Shown piece after piece: positions 52,133 to 60,873 of a stretch of DNA of 64,000 nucleotides. Where the stretch lies: positions 1 through 64,000 of the forward strand of contig NZ_JAFBFG010000002.1 of NCBI RefSeq assembly GCF_016909155.1, written 5' to 3'. Made by a program: the position numbers and the translations under genes. The notes beneath the pieces were generated by a model. That model was not told where the DNA came from and searched no databases. It saw only the letters and a program-made list of their open reading frames with translations. Source of the DNA: Chryseomicrobium aureum. Lineage in GTDB: Bacteria; Bacillota; Bacilli; Bacillales_A; Planococcaceae. Every line of letters begins with the position of its first letter. The first letter of the stretch is position 1.

Positions 52133-54512
52133 GTGGTTCCGCTCCTTTCTTTTGACGCATACGAATCAGCGTAAAGACGCCAATCCCCGCAATGAATAGA
52201 ACGAGCCCTTCCAGCATCGTATCGAATGCTCGGAAATCGCCAAGAATCGCATTGACGATATTGCGTCCTCCAGCAAGTTCATACGAACCTTCATAATAGC
52301 TGGAGATGCTTTCAAATTTTGAATAATTGTTTACGGCTAAACCAACAATGGTCACCGTGAGGCCTCCCAAAATTGCAATGAGACCGTTGCGCACTTTTTT
52401 CGTGACCGAAAGCTTTTCCACTTTCCACTCAGGCAAGTAATTGAAACAGACGAGAAACAACACAGTCGTGACGGCTTCAATGACCAGCTGAGTAAGCGCT
52501 AAGTCTGGCGCTCGGAAGAACACGAAGAAAATAGCGATTGAAAACCCAAGAACACCATTTAATAAAATAGCAGTCAATCGAGATTGAGCGAAAAGAATCG
52601 CAACAGCAGCAGCTGCCATAACCACAGCTAACAACCCTTCATAAACAGTGATAGAAGAGGGGCTATCAAATGTGACGGCGATTGGATCGACCACAAACCA
52701 CGTTACTCCTACAGCGATGATAAAGAAGCTGAAAATATATAGGAAGTACGATGGCAAGTTGCCATTCATATAGCGTGTTGTAACGCGTTCTCCTAATCGT
52801 TCATACCCTGAAAGTGTTTTACGGAACAAGTTGTTGAATGACCATTCTGATGGGATGTACTGATAATACGGTCGCCATTTCTTCAGTAAGAAATATGCAA
52901 GACTTCCAAGAGCGATAATAGCAACTGTTAAGTAAAGTTCAGTATTAAACCCGTGCCAGGCGTAAATGTCAGGTGCGAGTGCAGAGCCACCGTCGACTAA
53001 CACATCGATGGCAGGCTTTAGCAAGTAGTCACTGAGAATTGTTGGGAAAAAGAATAAGCCGATCACCAGCGTAGCTAAAATGCTTGGTGGAATTAGCATT
53101 CCAACAGAGGCCTCTTGTGGGATCTTGTATTCTTCGTCGATGATTGGTCGGCCAGTAAACGTACGGAAGACCAAAATCATACTATAGACAAATGTGAACA
53201 AGCTGGCTGCCCAAGCAACCAATACGATGAACCAACCTAGCTGTGCACCACCTGGGATCGGCAGTTCACTGACAGACAACACAGCCGTTAAGAACATCTC
53301 TTTGCTCAAGAACCCGTTGAACAGAGGCAAGCCTGCCATCGAAAAACTTCCAATGATCGCAAGTCCAAATGTGATAGGTAAGAAGCGCATCAAGCCACCG
53401 AGGCGACGTAAATCTCGCGTACCGACCTGGTGATCGACGATTCCGACGACCATAAACAATGCACCTTTGAATGTCGAGTGATTCACTAAATGGAAAAGAG
53501 CAGTGAAAAGTGCAAAGGTGTAGAGCGCTTTCGCCTCGCCTGTCACGTTTGCAGCAGCAGAGCCAATGCCTAATAAAGTCATGATGAGACCAAGCTGGCT
53601 GATGGTCGAGAAGGCGAGTAATGCTTTTAAATCATTTTGACGAACGGCATTGAATGAACCCCAGAAGAGCGTGACAAGTCCGACTGCAGTGATTACCCAG
53701 AACCAATACATGTCGCCACCAAATCCAGGAGTAAAACGTGCAATCAAATAGATTCCTGCTTTGACCATTGTTGCAGAGTGCAAATATGCACTAACAGGAG
53801 TCGGTGCTTCCATCGCATCCGGAAGCCAGATGTGGAAGGGGAATTGCGCAGATTTCGTAAAGGCTCCAAGTAAAACGAGTGCCATTGCCGGGTAGAACAG
53901 AGCGTGTTCTGTCAGTTGTGGGAGCTCAGTGAGGATTGTTCGAACACTAAATGACCCCGTCATCACATGCAACATCAAGAAACCGGCAAGCATAGCAAAT
54001 CCGCCAGTCATTGTAATTAATAAAGATTTGATTGCCCCGTTTCGTGAATTTTTGCGGTGGAACCAGAAAGCGATCAATAAGAAGGAGGAAATACTTGTGA
54101 GTTCCCAAAATACATACAGAACGATGATGCTGTCAGACAATACGACACCAAGCATTGCGGTCATGAAGAGCAACAAGTATGTATAGAAATGAGTGAACGA
54201 ATCTGTAGGAGACAGATAAAAGATGGAATATAAAATGACGAGGGCGCCAACACCTGTGATGAGTAGTACAAAGATGAGACTTAAACCGTCTAAGATAAAC
54301 GTGAGGTCGATGCCGTAAGTAGGAATCCAAGAAAATGTCGTCTGAATTGATTCCGACGAAGCAATCGATGGAATATGACGCGCAAATAGAGCGAATAAAA
54401 TCACCGGGACACTAAATGCGACCCAGCCGATTAAGTCCCTCCTAATTTTTGATGAAATGAGTGTAATCCCAACTGCCACAAAGAGAGGGAGCACTATGTA
54501 AAAAAAGAGCAT
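52119..54512 (-). CDS. mrpA: Mrp antiporter subunit A
   Basis: About 797 residues. The start is either ATG 54512 or TTG 54518, both with AGGAGG. The N-terminal 500 residues are an ND5-like antiporter domain with FWELTSISSFLLIAFW (Glu), LPDAMEAPTPVSAYLHSATM (Lys/Glu path) and HLVNHSTFKGALFMVVG (Lys). The C-terminal 250 residues carry the MrpB-like domain (APDLALTQLVIEAVTTVLF). First cistron of a Na+/H+ antiporter that supports pH homeostasis and Na+ resistance. The promoter is between 54519 and 54660 but I could not pick one. Confidence 0.94.
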   Translation of the reverse strand: MLFFYIVLPLFVAVGITLISSKIRRDLIGWVAFSVPVILFALFARHIPSIASSESIQTTFSWIPTYGIDLTFILDGLSLIFVLLITGVGALVILYSIFYLSPTDSFTHFYTYLLLFMTAMLGVVLSDSIIVLYVFWELTSISSFLLIAFWFHRKNSRNGAIKSLLITMTGGFAMLAGFLMLHVMTGSFSVRTILTELPQLTEHALFYPAMALVLLGAFTKSAQFPFHIWLPDAMEAPTPVSAYLHSATMVKAGIYLIARFTPGFGGDMYWFWVITAVGLVTLFWGSFNAVRQNDLKALLAFSTISQLGLIMTLLGIGSAAANVTGEAKALYTFALFTALFHLVNHSTFKGALFMVVGIVDHQVGTRDLRRLGGLMRFLPITFGLAIIGSFSMAGLPLFNGFLSKEMFLTAVLSVSELPIPGGAQLGWFIVLVAWAASLFTFVYSMILVFRTFTGRPIIDEEYKIPQEASVGMLIPPSILATLVIGLFFFPTILSDYLLKPAIDVLVDGGSALAPDIYAWHGFNTELYLTVAIIALGSLAYFLLKKWRPYYQYIPSEWSFNNLFRKTLSGYERLGERVTTRYMNGNLPSYFLYIFSFFIIAVGVTWFVVDPIAVTFDSPSSITVYEGLLAVVMAAAAVAILFAQSRLTAILLNGVLGFSIAIFFVFFRAPDLALTQLVIEAVTTVLFLVCFNYLPEWKVEKLSVTKKVRNGLIAILGGLTVTIVGLAVNNYSKFESISSYYEGSYELAGGRNIVNAILGDFRAFDTMLEGLVLFIAGIGVFTLIRMRQKKGAEPRENQ

Positions 54513-54673
54513 GGGCAAAAATCCTCCTAAAAAAACACGGAATTCTTCATCTATAATACTACCTGCTAGCAGATAACTTGTAAAATGATAAGGAATGTTG
54601 CACAGTAGAGGAAAGTGTTATATACTTTTGAGGTTTAAATTGGAAGTACAAGAATTATTGGAGGTTTGCAGAA

Positions 54674-55348
54674 ATGGGAGCAATCCGAGGGAAAATGGAT
54701 GAACGTATTTTGGTATGTGTGTTTTATGGTCCGAACGGGGAGCGTTTAATTCGTCGCGGTCATCAACTGTCAAGTATGTTGGGATGCCCCTTATATATTT
54801 TGACTGTAGATCCTCTGCCTTTTGATGAGTTTGATGCCGACAAAACGGCTTATATAGATAGATGGAAAGAGCTGACGAAAGAAGTCGGTGCTGAAGAGTT
54901 TGTAATTCGTGATGATGAGAAGCGTCCTGCAGCGAAAGTGATTGCCGAAGTGGCGAATCATTTTGATGTGACGCAAATCATTATCGGCCAAACCGCCAAA
55001 AGTCGTTGGGAAGAGATCACTAAAGGGTCTTTCATCAATTCTTTATTGCGCGAACTACCTTTTGTAGATTTGCATGTCGTGTCTGTTGCACGAACAATCC
55101 GTGCTTCTGAAGATGAGTTGTTTGAGCGAGGCGTTCGTTGCTACTTGATCAAAGAAGGCGACTCGTATGTGCTGAGTTTCACACAACGCAAAGAGTGTCA
55201 GCTTGAAGGAATCTTCTTTAAAGAAGTAGGTACGGATTTTAACAATGGTATTTTCAAGTTCATGGATGGCAATGAATTGCATCAGGTGTCTGTCCATGAT
55301 GGCAAAATCGATCATCCCGAAAAAATTAAATCATGTATTGAAGCGTAA
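54674..55348 (+). CDS. KdpD-type universal-stress (Usp) protein, stand-alone
   Basis: 224 residues. Residues about 8-140 match the Usp domain of KdpD: ILVCVFYGPNGERLIRRGHQ, then FDVTQIIIGQTAKSRWEEITKGSFINSLLRELPFVDLHVV (nucleotide-binding G-x2-G-x9-G-S/T loop region). The remaining 80 residues are novel (CYLIKEGDSYVLSFTQRKEC...). There is no kinase part. Transcription diverges from mrpA, so it may respond to the same ion stress, which is inference. ATG with TGGAGGT. Confidence 0.78.
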   Translation: MGAIRGKMDERILVCVFYGPNGERLIRRGHQLSSMLGCPLYILTVDPLPFDEFDADKTAYIDRWKELTKEVGAEEFVIRDDEKRPAAKVIAEVANHFDVTQIIIGQTAKSRWEEITKGSFINSLLRELPFVDLHVVSVARTIRASEDELFERGVRCYLIKEGDSYVLSFTQRKECQLEGIFFKEVGTDFNNGIFKFMDGNELHQVSVHDGKIDHPEKIKSCIEA

Positions 55349-55352
55349 TGCT

Positions 55353-55383
55353 CCCCCGTCGAACTTATGACGGGGGTTTTTTT
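55353..55383 (+). terminator. Terminator of the Usp-domain gene
   Basis: The stem CCCCCGTC / GACGGGGG (55353-55360 with 55369-55376) is followed by seven T. Confidence 0.88.
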
Positions 55384-55429
55384 GAGTAGCGTTCTGCACA
55401 TCATGTAATTAGTTTCCATAATATGACCG

Positions 55430-55534
55430 AGGGCATAAACGGAAGTTTTCAGGGCACAAAACCACCTGCTCGAGGCACAAAAGAAGCTCAGCAGGTCACA
55501 AAGTCATGCGCTCAGGGCACAAAACCTCGGCGAC
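55430..55534. repeat. Intergenic tandem repeat AGGGCACAAA-type, five units
   Basis: Five imperfect units of 20-22 bp start at 55430, 55451, 55473, 55493 and 55514, each beginning AGGGCACAAA or a near variant. The bases after that differ between units. It could act as RNA, or mark a site for recombination; a known function was not recognised. Together with the repeat C fragment near 55386 it fills the gap between 55349 and 55597. Unit bases 1-10 are the best conserved part. Confidence 0.75.
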
Positions 55535-55597
55535 CCAAGAACTTACTAGTAAGACCTGAAGTGATAAAGGTCTTCGTGCGTTACGAATTTTCCGGAT

Positions 55598-56152
55598 TTA
55601 AAGCATTTGTTTCCCCATATATGCAAACTCAGCATGAGAAATTGTGCGTAGCGAGAGTTCTTTAAACCCGAGACGTTCATACAGCTTGCGAGCACGAACA
55701 TTCGTCAAATCTACATTGAGCGTCACAGCCTCAACCTCTCTTCGCTTGGCTTCGTCAAACGCCACTTGTAAGAGATTTGTACCGATTCCTTGTCCGCCAT
55801 AATCAGAACGAACCGAAACTGTGTCGATATACAGCACATTTCCTTCTGTCTCTACATCAAATGAATCCGATTTTCTTTGTTGACGCAGTGCTTGTTGTAA
55901 GGGGTGGTCCAGTTCTTCAGCCTGCTCACCCACATAGAGTAAAATCAAGCCGATGGGTAAACTGTCACGTTCTTCGACCCAAATGTTTTGATAGCTTAGT
56001 CGATTTGCAGGTTGGGCGATCCAATAGTCAAGAAGCGGAAGGGCCTCTGCAGTTGAAGATGCACCCGTTAGAGTATAGGCGATTTCATGAATGGCATCGT
56101 ATAAAAGAGGAGCTAGATGGGGTGCGTATTGAGGAGTTGCTTTTCGAATCAT
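55598..56152 (-). CDS. GNAT family N-acetyltransferase with RNA leader
   Basis: 184 residues from the ATG at 56152 (AAAGGA nine bases upstream); the in-frame start at 56170 lacks support. The acetyl-CoA motif is VSVRSDYGGQGIGTNLLQVAF, followed by AVTLNVDLTNVRARKLYERLGF. Substrate unknown. The start lies only 28 bases downstream of an intrinsic terminator that ends a structured RNA (56180-56314), so the gene may be controlled by read-through. Confidence 0.85.
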   Translation of the reverse strand: MIRKATPQYAPHLAPLLYDAIHEIAYTLTGASSTAEALPLLDYWIAQPANRLSYQNIWVEERDSLPIGLILLYVGEQAEELDHPLQQALRQQRKSDSFDVETEGNVLYIDTVSVRSDYGGQGIGTNLLQVAFDEAKRREVEAVTLNVDLTNVRARKLYERLGFKELSLRTISHAEFAYMGKQML

Positions 56153-56179
56153 AGATATCGTTCCTTTCAAGTTGTATAG

Positions 56180-56314
56180 AAAAAACCCCTTTCCATGAAA
56201 GGAAAGGGGTGGGACTAGCCTATGCTAGTCTCTCATCTGAGGCGGGCCAGACCACGCTCCACAACGTGTTCCCGAAGGAGTGTCTGTCCGACTTACACAG
56301 AGCAGCTCATCGCA
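56180..56314 (-). ncRNA. Predicted structured RNA, stand-alone sRNA or riboswitch-like leader of the GNAT gene
   Basis: On the minus strand a promoter TTGACT (56344-56349) with TATGAT (56321-56326) at 17-base spacing starts an RNA near 56314. It contains GAGCaGCTC (56300-56309), the long-range pairings CAGAC/GTCTG (56248-56252 with 56282-56286) and CTCC/GGAG, and GACTAGC/GCTAGTC (56213-56219 with 56224-56230). It ends in a strong terminator CCCCTTTCC/GGAAAGGGG (56186-56209) with a T run. About 135 nt. I do not recognise any known family (no 6S, SRP, T-box, S-box, M-box or glycine signature). Confidence 0.65.
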
Positions 56315-56320
56315 TGACTT

Positions 56321-56349
56321 ATCATACGCTATGTAGCGGGGAAAGTCAA
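56321..56349 (-). promoter_or_regulatory. Sigma-A promoter of the structured RNA
   Basis: TTGACT and TATGAT (on the minus strand) with 17-base spacing. The divergent alcohol dehydrogenase gene starts 70 bases away. Confidence 0.7.
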
Positions 56350-56417
56350 AAGCAGGAACTTGCCGGTTACATGGCGAAATAGGCACGGAGAGAATGTGAA
56401 AGATGGGAGGAACTACT

Positions 56418-57617
56418 ATGAATAAATTGTATGCCCGCACCTACCAAGCTGCGTACCGAGGCGTTTCAAAACTAGTGCCATGGCGCACGCCTTTACTTGT
56501 TGCAGGAGAAGGAAGTGTTGTGACAAGTGTAGACGAGTTAAAGCACCGCAACATCACGCGCTTCCTATTAGTGACAGATCAAGCGATGTCGAATTTGGGT
56601 TTGTATATGCCATTTATAGAAAAAGCGGCAGAGCTTCACATAGAAGCCATCCTATATGATCAAACTGTTCCCAACCCAACTATCACCAATATCGAGCAAG
56701 CCTTTGCTCTCTTCCAAGACCAAAACTGTCAAGCAATCGTGGCATTTGGTGGTGGATCTGTGATTGACTGTGCAAAAGGTGTAGCGGCACGTGTTGCTCA
56801 GCCAAATAAATTGATTCCAGATATGAGGGGACAGTTGAAAGTGCGTAAGAAGACTCCATTTTTAATGGCCATCCCTACAACTGCTGGTACAGGAAGTGAA
56901 GGGACAGTCGCTGCAGTTATTTCCAATCCTGAATCAAAAGAGAAATATGCGGTAAATGATACGATATTGATTCCGGACGTCGCCGTACTAGATCCAGAGC
57001 TGACTGTGGGATTACCAGCTGCTTTGACTGCAACGACTGGCATGGATGCGTTGACCCACGCAGTAGAAGCATATATAGGCCAAAGCAATACACCGGAAAC
57101 AGAAGCCTATAGCAAGGAAGCGGTGGAGTTGATTTTCAAGTGGTTGCCTATTGCGTATGCAGACGGTCATAATATGGAAGCTCGTCGTGCTATGCAAAAG
57201 GCTTCCTATCTCGCGGGTCTTGCTTTTACGCGAGCATATGTTGGAAATGTTCATGCAGTGGCGCATACGCTAGGTGGTTATTACAACGTTCCGCATGGTT
57301 TGGCGAACGCGGTGTTATTGCCGATTCTGTTGAAGTTTTATGGTGCGGCAGCTGAAGAGCGACTAGCTGATTTGGCGGACTTTGCAGGAGTAGCGCAGCC
57401 GGGGCAGTCTGTTCATGAGAAGGCTGTAATGTTTGTCAATGCAATTGAAAAGATGAATGAGCAGATGGATATCCCACAAAAAATTGACGGGATTGAGGAA
57501 AAGGATATAAAAGCGATGGCAAAAAAAGCGTACAAAGAGGCAAATCCTCTCTATCCAGTTCCCGTTATTATGAGTCGGAAAGACTTCGAATCCATTTATC
57601 ATACGGTTCAAAAGTAA
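56418..57617 (+). CDS. Iron-containing alcohol dehydrogenase
   Basis: 399 residues from the ATG at 56418 (GGGAGGAAC). Type III Fe-ADH: the NAD-binding loop is AFGGGSVIDCAKGVA, and the metal ligands are D and H in GMDALTHAVEAY plus H in VHAVAHTLGG and in VPHGLANAV. It oxidises alcohols or reduces aldehydes with NAD(P); the substrate is not predictable. The gene is divergent from the structured RNA and has no obvious partners. Confidence 0.92.
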   Translation: MNKLYARTYQAAYRGVSKLVPWRTPLLVAGEGSVVTSVDELKHRNITRFLLVTDQAMSNLGLYMPFIEKAAELHIEAILYDQTVPNPTITNIEQAFALFQDQNCQAIVAFGGGSVIDCAKGVAARVAQPNKLIPDMRGQLKVRKKTPFLMAIPTTAGTGSEGTVAAVISNPESKEKYAVNDTILIPDVAVLDPELTVGLPAALTATTGMDALTHAVEAYIGQSNTPETEAYSKEAVELIFKWLPIAYADGHNMEARRAMQKASYLAGLAFTRAYVGNVHAVAHTLGGYYNVPHGLANAVLLPILLKFYGAAAEERLADLADFAGVAQPGQSVHEKAVMFVNAIEKMNEQMDIPQKIDGIEEKDIKAMAKKAYKEANPLYPVPVIMSRKDFESIYHTVQK

Positions 57618-57704
57618 AACTATAGATTCCCTCATATTCCCTATTGTGGAAATGGTCGTTTCTGGTATATACTAGGAAATAACCAATTATGAGGAGGTGG
57701 AGTC

Positions 57705-58214
57705 ATGACACGTGTGATTTATCATCAACTTTCTGTTCCAGCACCGCTTGAGCGTGTTTGGGAGCTCTGGACGGTTGCGTCAGAAGTAGAAAAGTGGTTC
57801 GCACCGATTGCACGTATCGAACCCAAAATAGGTGGGCAATATGAATTATTCTTTGTGCCTAGTAACCTCCAAAATAAGAACACGGAAGGGTGTCATATTG
57901 TTCACATGACACCTCAAAAAGATCTTACCTTTACTTGGAAGGGGCCAAGTCAATTTGCAGAGCTGATGAATGCTCCGGTCCCCCAAACAACAGTGAATCT
58001 GCGCTTTAAGCAAAATTTAGATGGTACGACGTGTGTGAAATTGTTCCACAGAGGCTTCGGAGACGATGAGTCCTGGGATTACGCGTATGATTGGCATCAA
58101 CTAGTTTGGGCGGGTGTACTGAACCAACTGTACACAAAAACGAAGAAGTCCGATTTGTTGCTTGGGTTCTCTCCAGAAGAGAGTCAAATAAAAACCGTTT
58201 CCTGTGTAGGGTAA
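57705..58214 (+). CDS. SRPBCC / AHSA1-like protein
   Basis: 169 residues. AHSA1-like START fold: LSVPAPLERVWELWTVASEVEKWFAP, IGGQYELFF, LTFTWKGPSQF, TTVNLRFKQN and a final W-Q...W long helix. It probably binds a hydrophobic ligand. The last residues and stop codon form the left arm of the terminator, a compact arrangement. ATG with GGAGGTGG. Confidence 0.82.
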   Translation: MTRVIYHQLSVPAPLERVWELWTVASEVEKWFAPIARIEPKIGGQYELFFVPSNLQNKNTEGCHIVHMTPQKDLTFTWKGPSQFAELMNAPVPQTTVNLRFKQNLDGTTCVKLFHRGFGDDESWDYAYDWHQLVWAGVLNQLYTKTKKSDLLLGFSPEESQIKTVSCVG

Positions 58215-58238
58215 TTCCTACAAGGAAACGGTTTTTTT
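58192..58238 (+). terminator. Terminator overlapping the end of the AHSA1-like gene
   Basis: The arm AAACCGTTTCCTGTGTAGG (58192-58210) pairs with 58217-58234 with one bulge, then TTTTTTT. The left arm codes for the C-terminal residues. Confidence 0.85.
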
Positions 58239-58419
58239 AATTGCCTGCTGCGCGTTTGAATAGGCTTTGGATTCCGTAAATCAAAAAGATAAGGGCAGGT
58301 ATCCCAATCACAAAATAGAGAACTGACCAGACAGGGCCCTCTCGCGGCATGACTTGTGCATAAATGTATAGAAATAATGTTCCAGCAAGAAACATTGCAA
58401 GGTATTGAAAGAATTTCAA
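58237..58419 (-). CDS. Small membrane protein, unknown
   Basis: 60 residues with two hydrophobic helices (about 4-21 and 31-50) and a basic tail (QSLFKRAAGN). An AAAGGGG lies eight or so bases before the ATG at 58419. Similar short proteins occur as isolated genes in Bacillales, but I recognise no named family. Confidence 0.5.
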   Translation of the reverse strand: MKFFQYLAMFLAGTLFLYIYAQVMPREGPVWSVLYFVIGIPALIFLIYGIQSLFKRAAGN

Positions 58420-58563
58420 AGTAGACGCCCCTTTCCTGTTTTAGTGTAGCAGAATTTCGGTCATAAGTCTGAAAATCTCGAATTCGAAGTGTTTGTGCTT
58501 TCTGACGACTCTTGAACTGCGTATACTGAGAAGCAGGAAACCGGAAGAGAGGAAGAAGAATTT

Positions 58564-59625
58564 ATGGAACAGTATCGAATTCAACGAGACAACGGCCTTG
58601 AGTTTGGCCTTTATACACTAGGTGACCACATGCCAAATCCGCACACAGGAGACCGAATCTCCGCAAAACAGCGCATCGACGAAATCATCCGACTGGCGCA
58701 ATTGGCCGAACAAGCGGGAATGGATTTTTTCAGTGTCGGGGAAAGTCATCAGGAATACTTTGCAACACAAGCACATGCAGTTGTGCTCGCAGCAATCGCC
58801 CAAGCGACAAACACGATGAAGATTGGTAGCTCGTCAACGATTGTCAGCACGTCTGATCCCGTCCGCGTCTATGAAAATTTTGCAACGATTGATTTGATTT
58901 CAGGAGGACGCGCCGAAATCGTGGCAGGTCGTGCCTCACGTATTGGCTTATTTGAGTTGCTCGGGTATGATATTCGCTATTACGAAGAATTGTATGAAGA
59001 GAAGTTTGATCTGCTTTTGCAAATCAATGACAAAGAGCGGATCACGTGGGACGGCGATTTTCGTGCGCCACTCCGTGATGCGGAAGTGTTACCACGACCT
59101 GTTGATGGTAAGTTACCAATCTGGCGTGCTGTCGGAGGACCTCCTGCCAGTGCAGTGAAAGCAGGCGCTGCTGGAGTACCGATGATGCTTGCGATGCTAG
59201 GGGGACAAGCTGTAAACTTCCAATATTCTGTTGAAGCGTACAGACAGTCTGCTCGCCAAGCTGGCCACAATCCAGACGAATTACCAATTGCAACAGCAGG
59301 CATGTTCTTTACTGCTCCTACGTCTCAAGAAGCGATAGATACGTATCATACGTATGTAGATAAAGGTATGATGAAGAGCAATGGACGCGGGTATCCGAAA
59401 TTTGCATTTGAACAGAGTGCACAGGATCCAAAAGACGTGTTGAATGTCGGAAGCCCGCAACAGGTGATAGAGAAGATTTTGTATCAGCACGAGTTGTTTG
59501 GACACCAGCGCTATATTGCACAGATGGACTTCGGGGGTGTGCCGTTTGAAGATCTCGAGCGCAACATCGAGTTGATTGGAAGCGAGATTTTGCCAGCTGT
59601 GAAGAAGTACACGAAGAAAGCCTGA
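58564..59625 (+). CDS. LLM-class flavin-dependent oxidoreductase
   Basis: 353 residues of the bacterial luciferase-like fold: GLEFGLYTLGDHMP, EQAGMDFFSVGESHQEYF, IGSSSTIVSTSDPVRVYENFATIDLISGGRAEIVAGRAS (the family's FMN-binding and S-G-G-R motif), and LPIWRAVGGPPAS. It uses reduced flavin and O2 on an unknown substrate. ATG with AGAGGAAGAAG. A strong terminator follows. Confidence 0.88.
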   Translation: MEQYRIQRDNGLEFGLYTLGDHMPNPHTGDRISAKQRIDEIIRLAQLAEQAGMDFFSVGESHQEYFATQAHAVVLAAIAQATNTMKIGSSSTIVSTSDPVRVYENFATIDLISGGRAEIVAGRASRIGLFELLGYDIRYYEELYEEKFDLLLQINDKERITWDGDFRAPLRDAEVLPRPVDGKLPIWRAVGGPPASAVKAGAAGVPMMLAMLGGQAVNFQYSVEAYRQSARQAGHNPDELPIATAGMFFTAPTSQEAIDTYHTYVDKGMMKSNGRGYPKFAFEQSAQDPKDVLNVGSPQQVIEKILYQHELFGHQRYIAQMDFGGVPFEDLERNIELIGSEILPAVKKYTKKA

Positions 59626-59636
59626 AAAACTATAAA

Positions 59637-59664
59637 ACCCGCGACTAAGCATCGCGGGTTTTTG
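59637..59664 (+). terminator. Terminator of the LLM oxidoreductase gene
   Basis: The stem ACCCGCGA / TCGCGGGT (59637-59644 with 59652-59659) is followed by TTTT. It also separates the converging acyl-CoA dehydrogenase gene. Confidence 0.82.
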
Positions 59665-59676
59665 TGTACTCTTCGA

Positions 59677-60873
59677 TTATTCTTGACCTTCCCAAGCAGG
59701 TAACATCTGTGAAAGTGTCTTATCTTCCCGATAGCCGAGTACATAGTCTGCTTGCATCAACGTGTGGATTTCGCGTGTACCTTCATAAATTACAGGTGCC
59801 TTTGAATTCCGCAAGAAGCGCTCTACTGGGTATTCATCCGAGTAGCCGTTTGCACCGAAAATTTGTACAGCATCATCTGCTGCTTTATTCGCAAAATCAC
59901 AGGCTTGCCACTTTGCAAGAGATGTTTCACGTGTATTGCGCTTACCTTCGTTTTTCAATTGACCCGCACGGTATACAAGTAAACGACTCATTTGATAACC
60001 TGCTTCCATGTTCGCAAGCATCTGCTGGACGAGCTGGTGACGACCGATTGGTTTACCGAACGTCTCACGTGTGTGGCAATAGTCAACACTGGCTTCTAAG
60101 CAGGCTTGGATCAGTCCGACTGCTCCAGCAGCCACTGTAAAGCGGCCGTTGTCGAGTGCAGCCATTGCGATTTTAAACCCTTCGCCTTCTTTGCCGAGCA
60201 AGTTCTCTTTCGGTACTTTCACATCTTCAAAGAACAACTCTCCAGTATTTCCTGCGCGAATGCCAAGCTTTCCTTTCACCGCTTGCGACGAGAAACCTTC
60301 CCACGTGCGTTCTACGATAAATGCTGAAATGGCTTTATGTTTGTCTTCTTTATTTCCTGTGTAGGCGAAAATGAGGAAGTGGTCTGCGATATCGCAGAGC
60401 GAGATCCACGCTTTTTGTCCATTTAAAATATAATGATCCCCGTCAAGTTTTGCTGTTGTTTCAAGTGCCGCTACGTCAGAACCTGCAGCAGGCTCTGTCA
60501 AACCGAATGCTCCGATTTTTTCACCTTTTGCTTGTGGTACAAGATATTTTTGCTTTTGCTCTTCCGTTCCCCATTGAAGAATTGTCATACTGTTGAGGCC
60601 AGTGTGCACAGAGACAGCCGTACGGAACGCTGTGTCGCCGCGCTCCAACTCCTCACACACGATTGCAAGTGAGTTGTAATCCATTCCACTTCCGCCGTAT
60701 TGTTCAGGAATACAAACCCCCATCAAGCCCAGGTCAGAAAGGCGCTGAATGATGGCAGGATCGAATTTCCCTTGGCGGTCCCAATCACGAATATGGGGAA
60801 TGATTTCTTTGTCTACAAAATCCCGTACAGTTTTGCGAAGCATTTTTTGTTCTTCTGAAAAATGAAAGTTCAT
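59677..60873 (-). CDS. Acyl-CoA dehydrogenase
   Basis: 398 residues from the ATG at 60873 (AAAGGAGAG). FAD-binding signature FGLTEPAAGSDVAAL, mid-domain WISLCDIADHFLIFAYTG, and the C-terminal QIFGANGYSDEYPVERFLRNSKAPVIYEGTREI, whose Glu in YEGT is the usual catalytic base. It oxidises an acyl-CoA to the enoyl-CoA and passes electrons to ETF. Its start overlaps the CoA-transferase stop (ATGA), so the two are coupled and act in one fatty or organic acid pathway. Confidence 0.92.
   Translation of the reverse strand: MNFHFSEEQKMLRKTVRDFVDKEIIPHIRDWDRQGKFDPAIIQRLSDLGLMGVCIPEQYGGSGMDYNSLAIVCEELERGDTAFRTAVSVHTGLNSMTILQWGTEEQKQKYLVPQAKGEKIGAFGLTEPAAGSDVAALETTAKLDGDHYILNGQKAWISLCDIADHFLIFAYTGNKEDKHKAISAFIVERTWEGFSSQAVKGKLGIRAGNTGELFFEDVKVPKENLLGKEGEGFKIAMAALDNGRFTVAAGAVGLIQACLEASVDYCHTRETFGKPIGRHQLVQQMLANMEAGYQMSRLLVYRAGQLKNEGKRNTRETSLAKWQACDFANKAADDAVQIFGANGYSDEYPVERFLRNSKAPVIYEGTREIHTLMQADYVLGYREDKTLSQMLPAWEGQE

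Noticed and set aside
55430-55534. CRISPR array
   Set aside because: The repeated head is only about 10 bases, imperfect, with 20-22-bp periods, and there are no cas genes.
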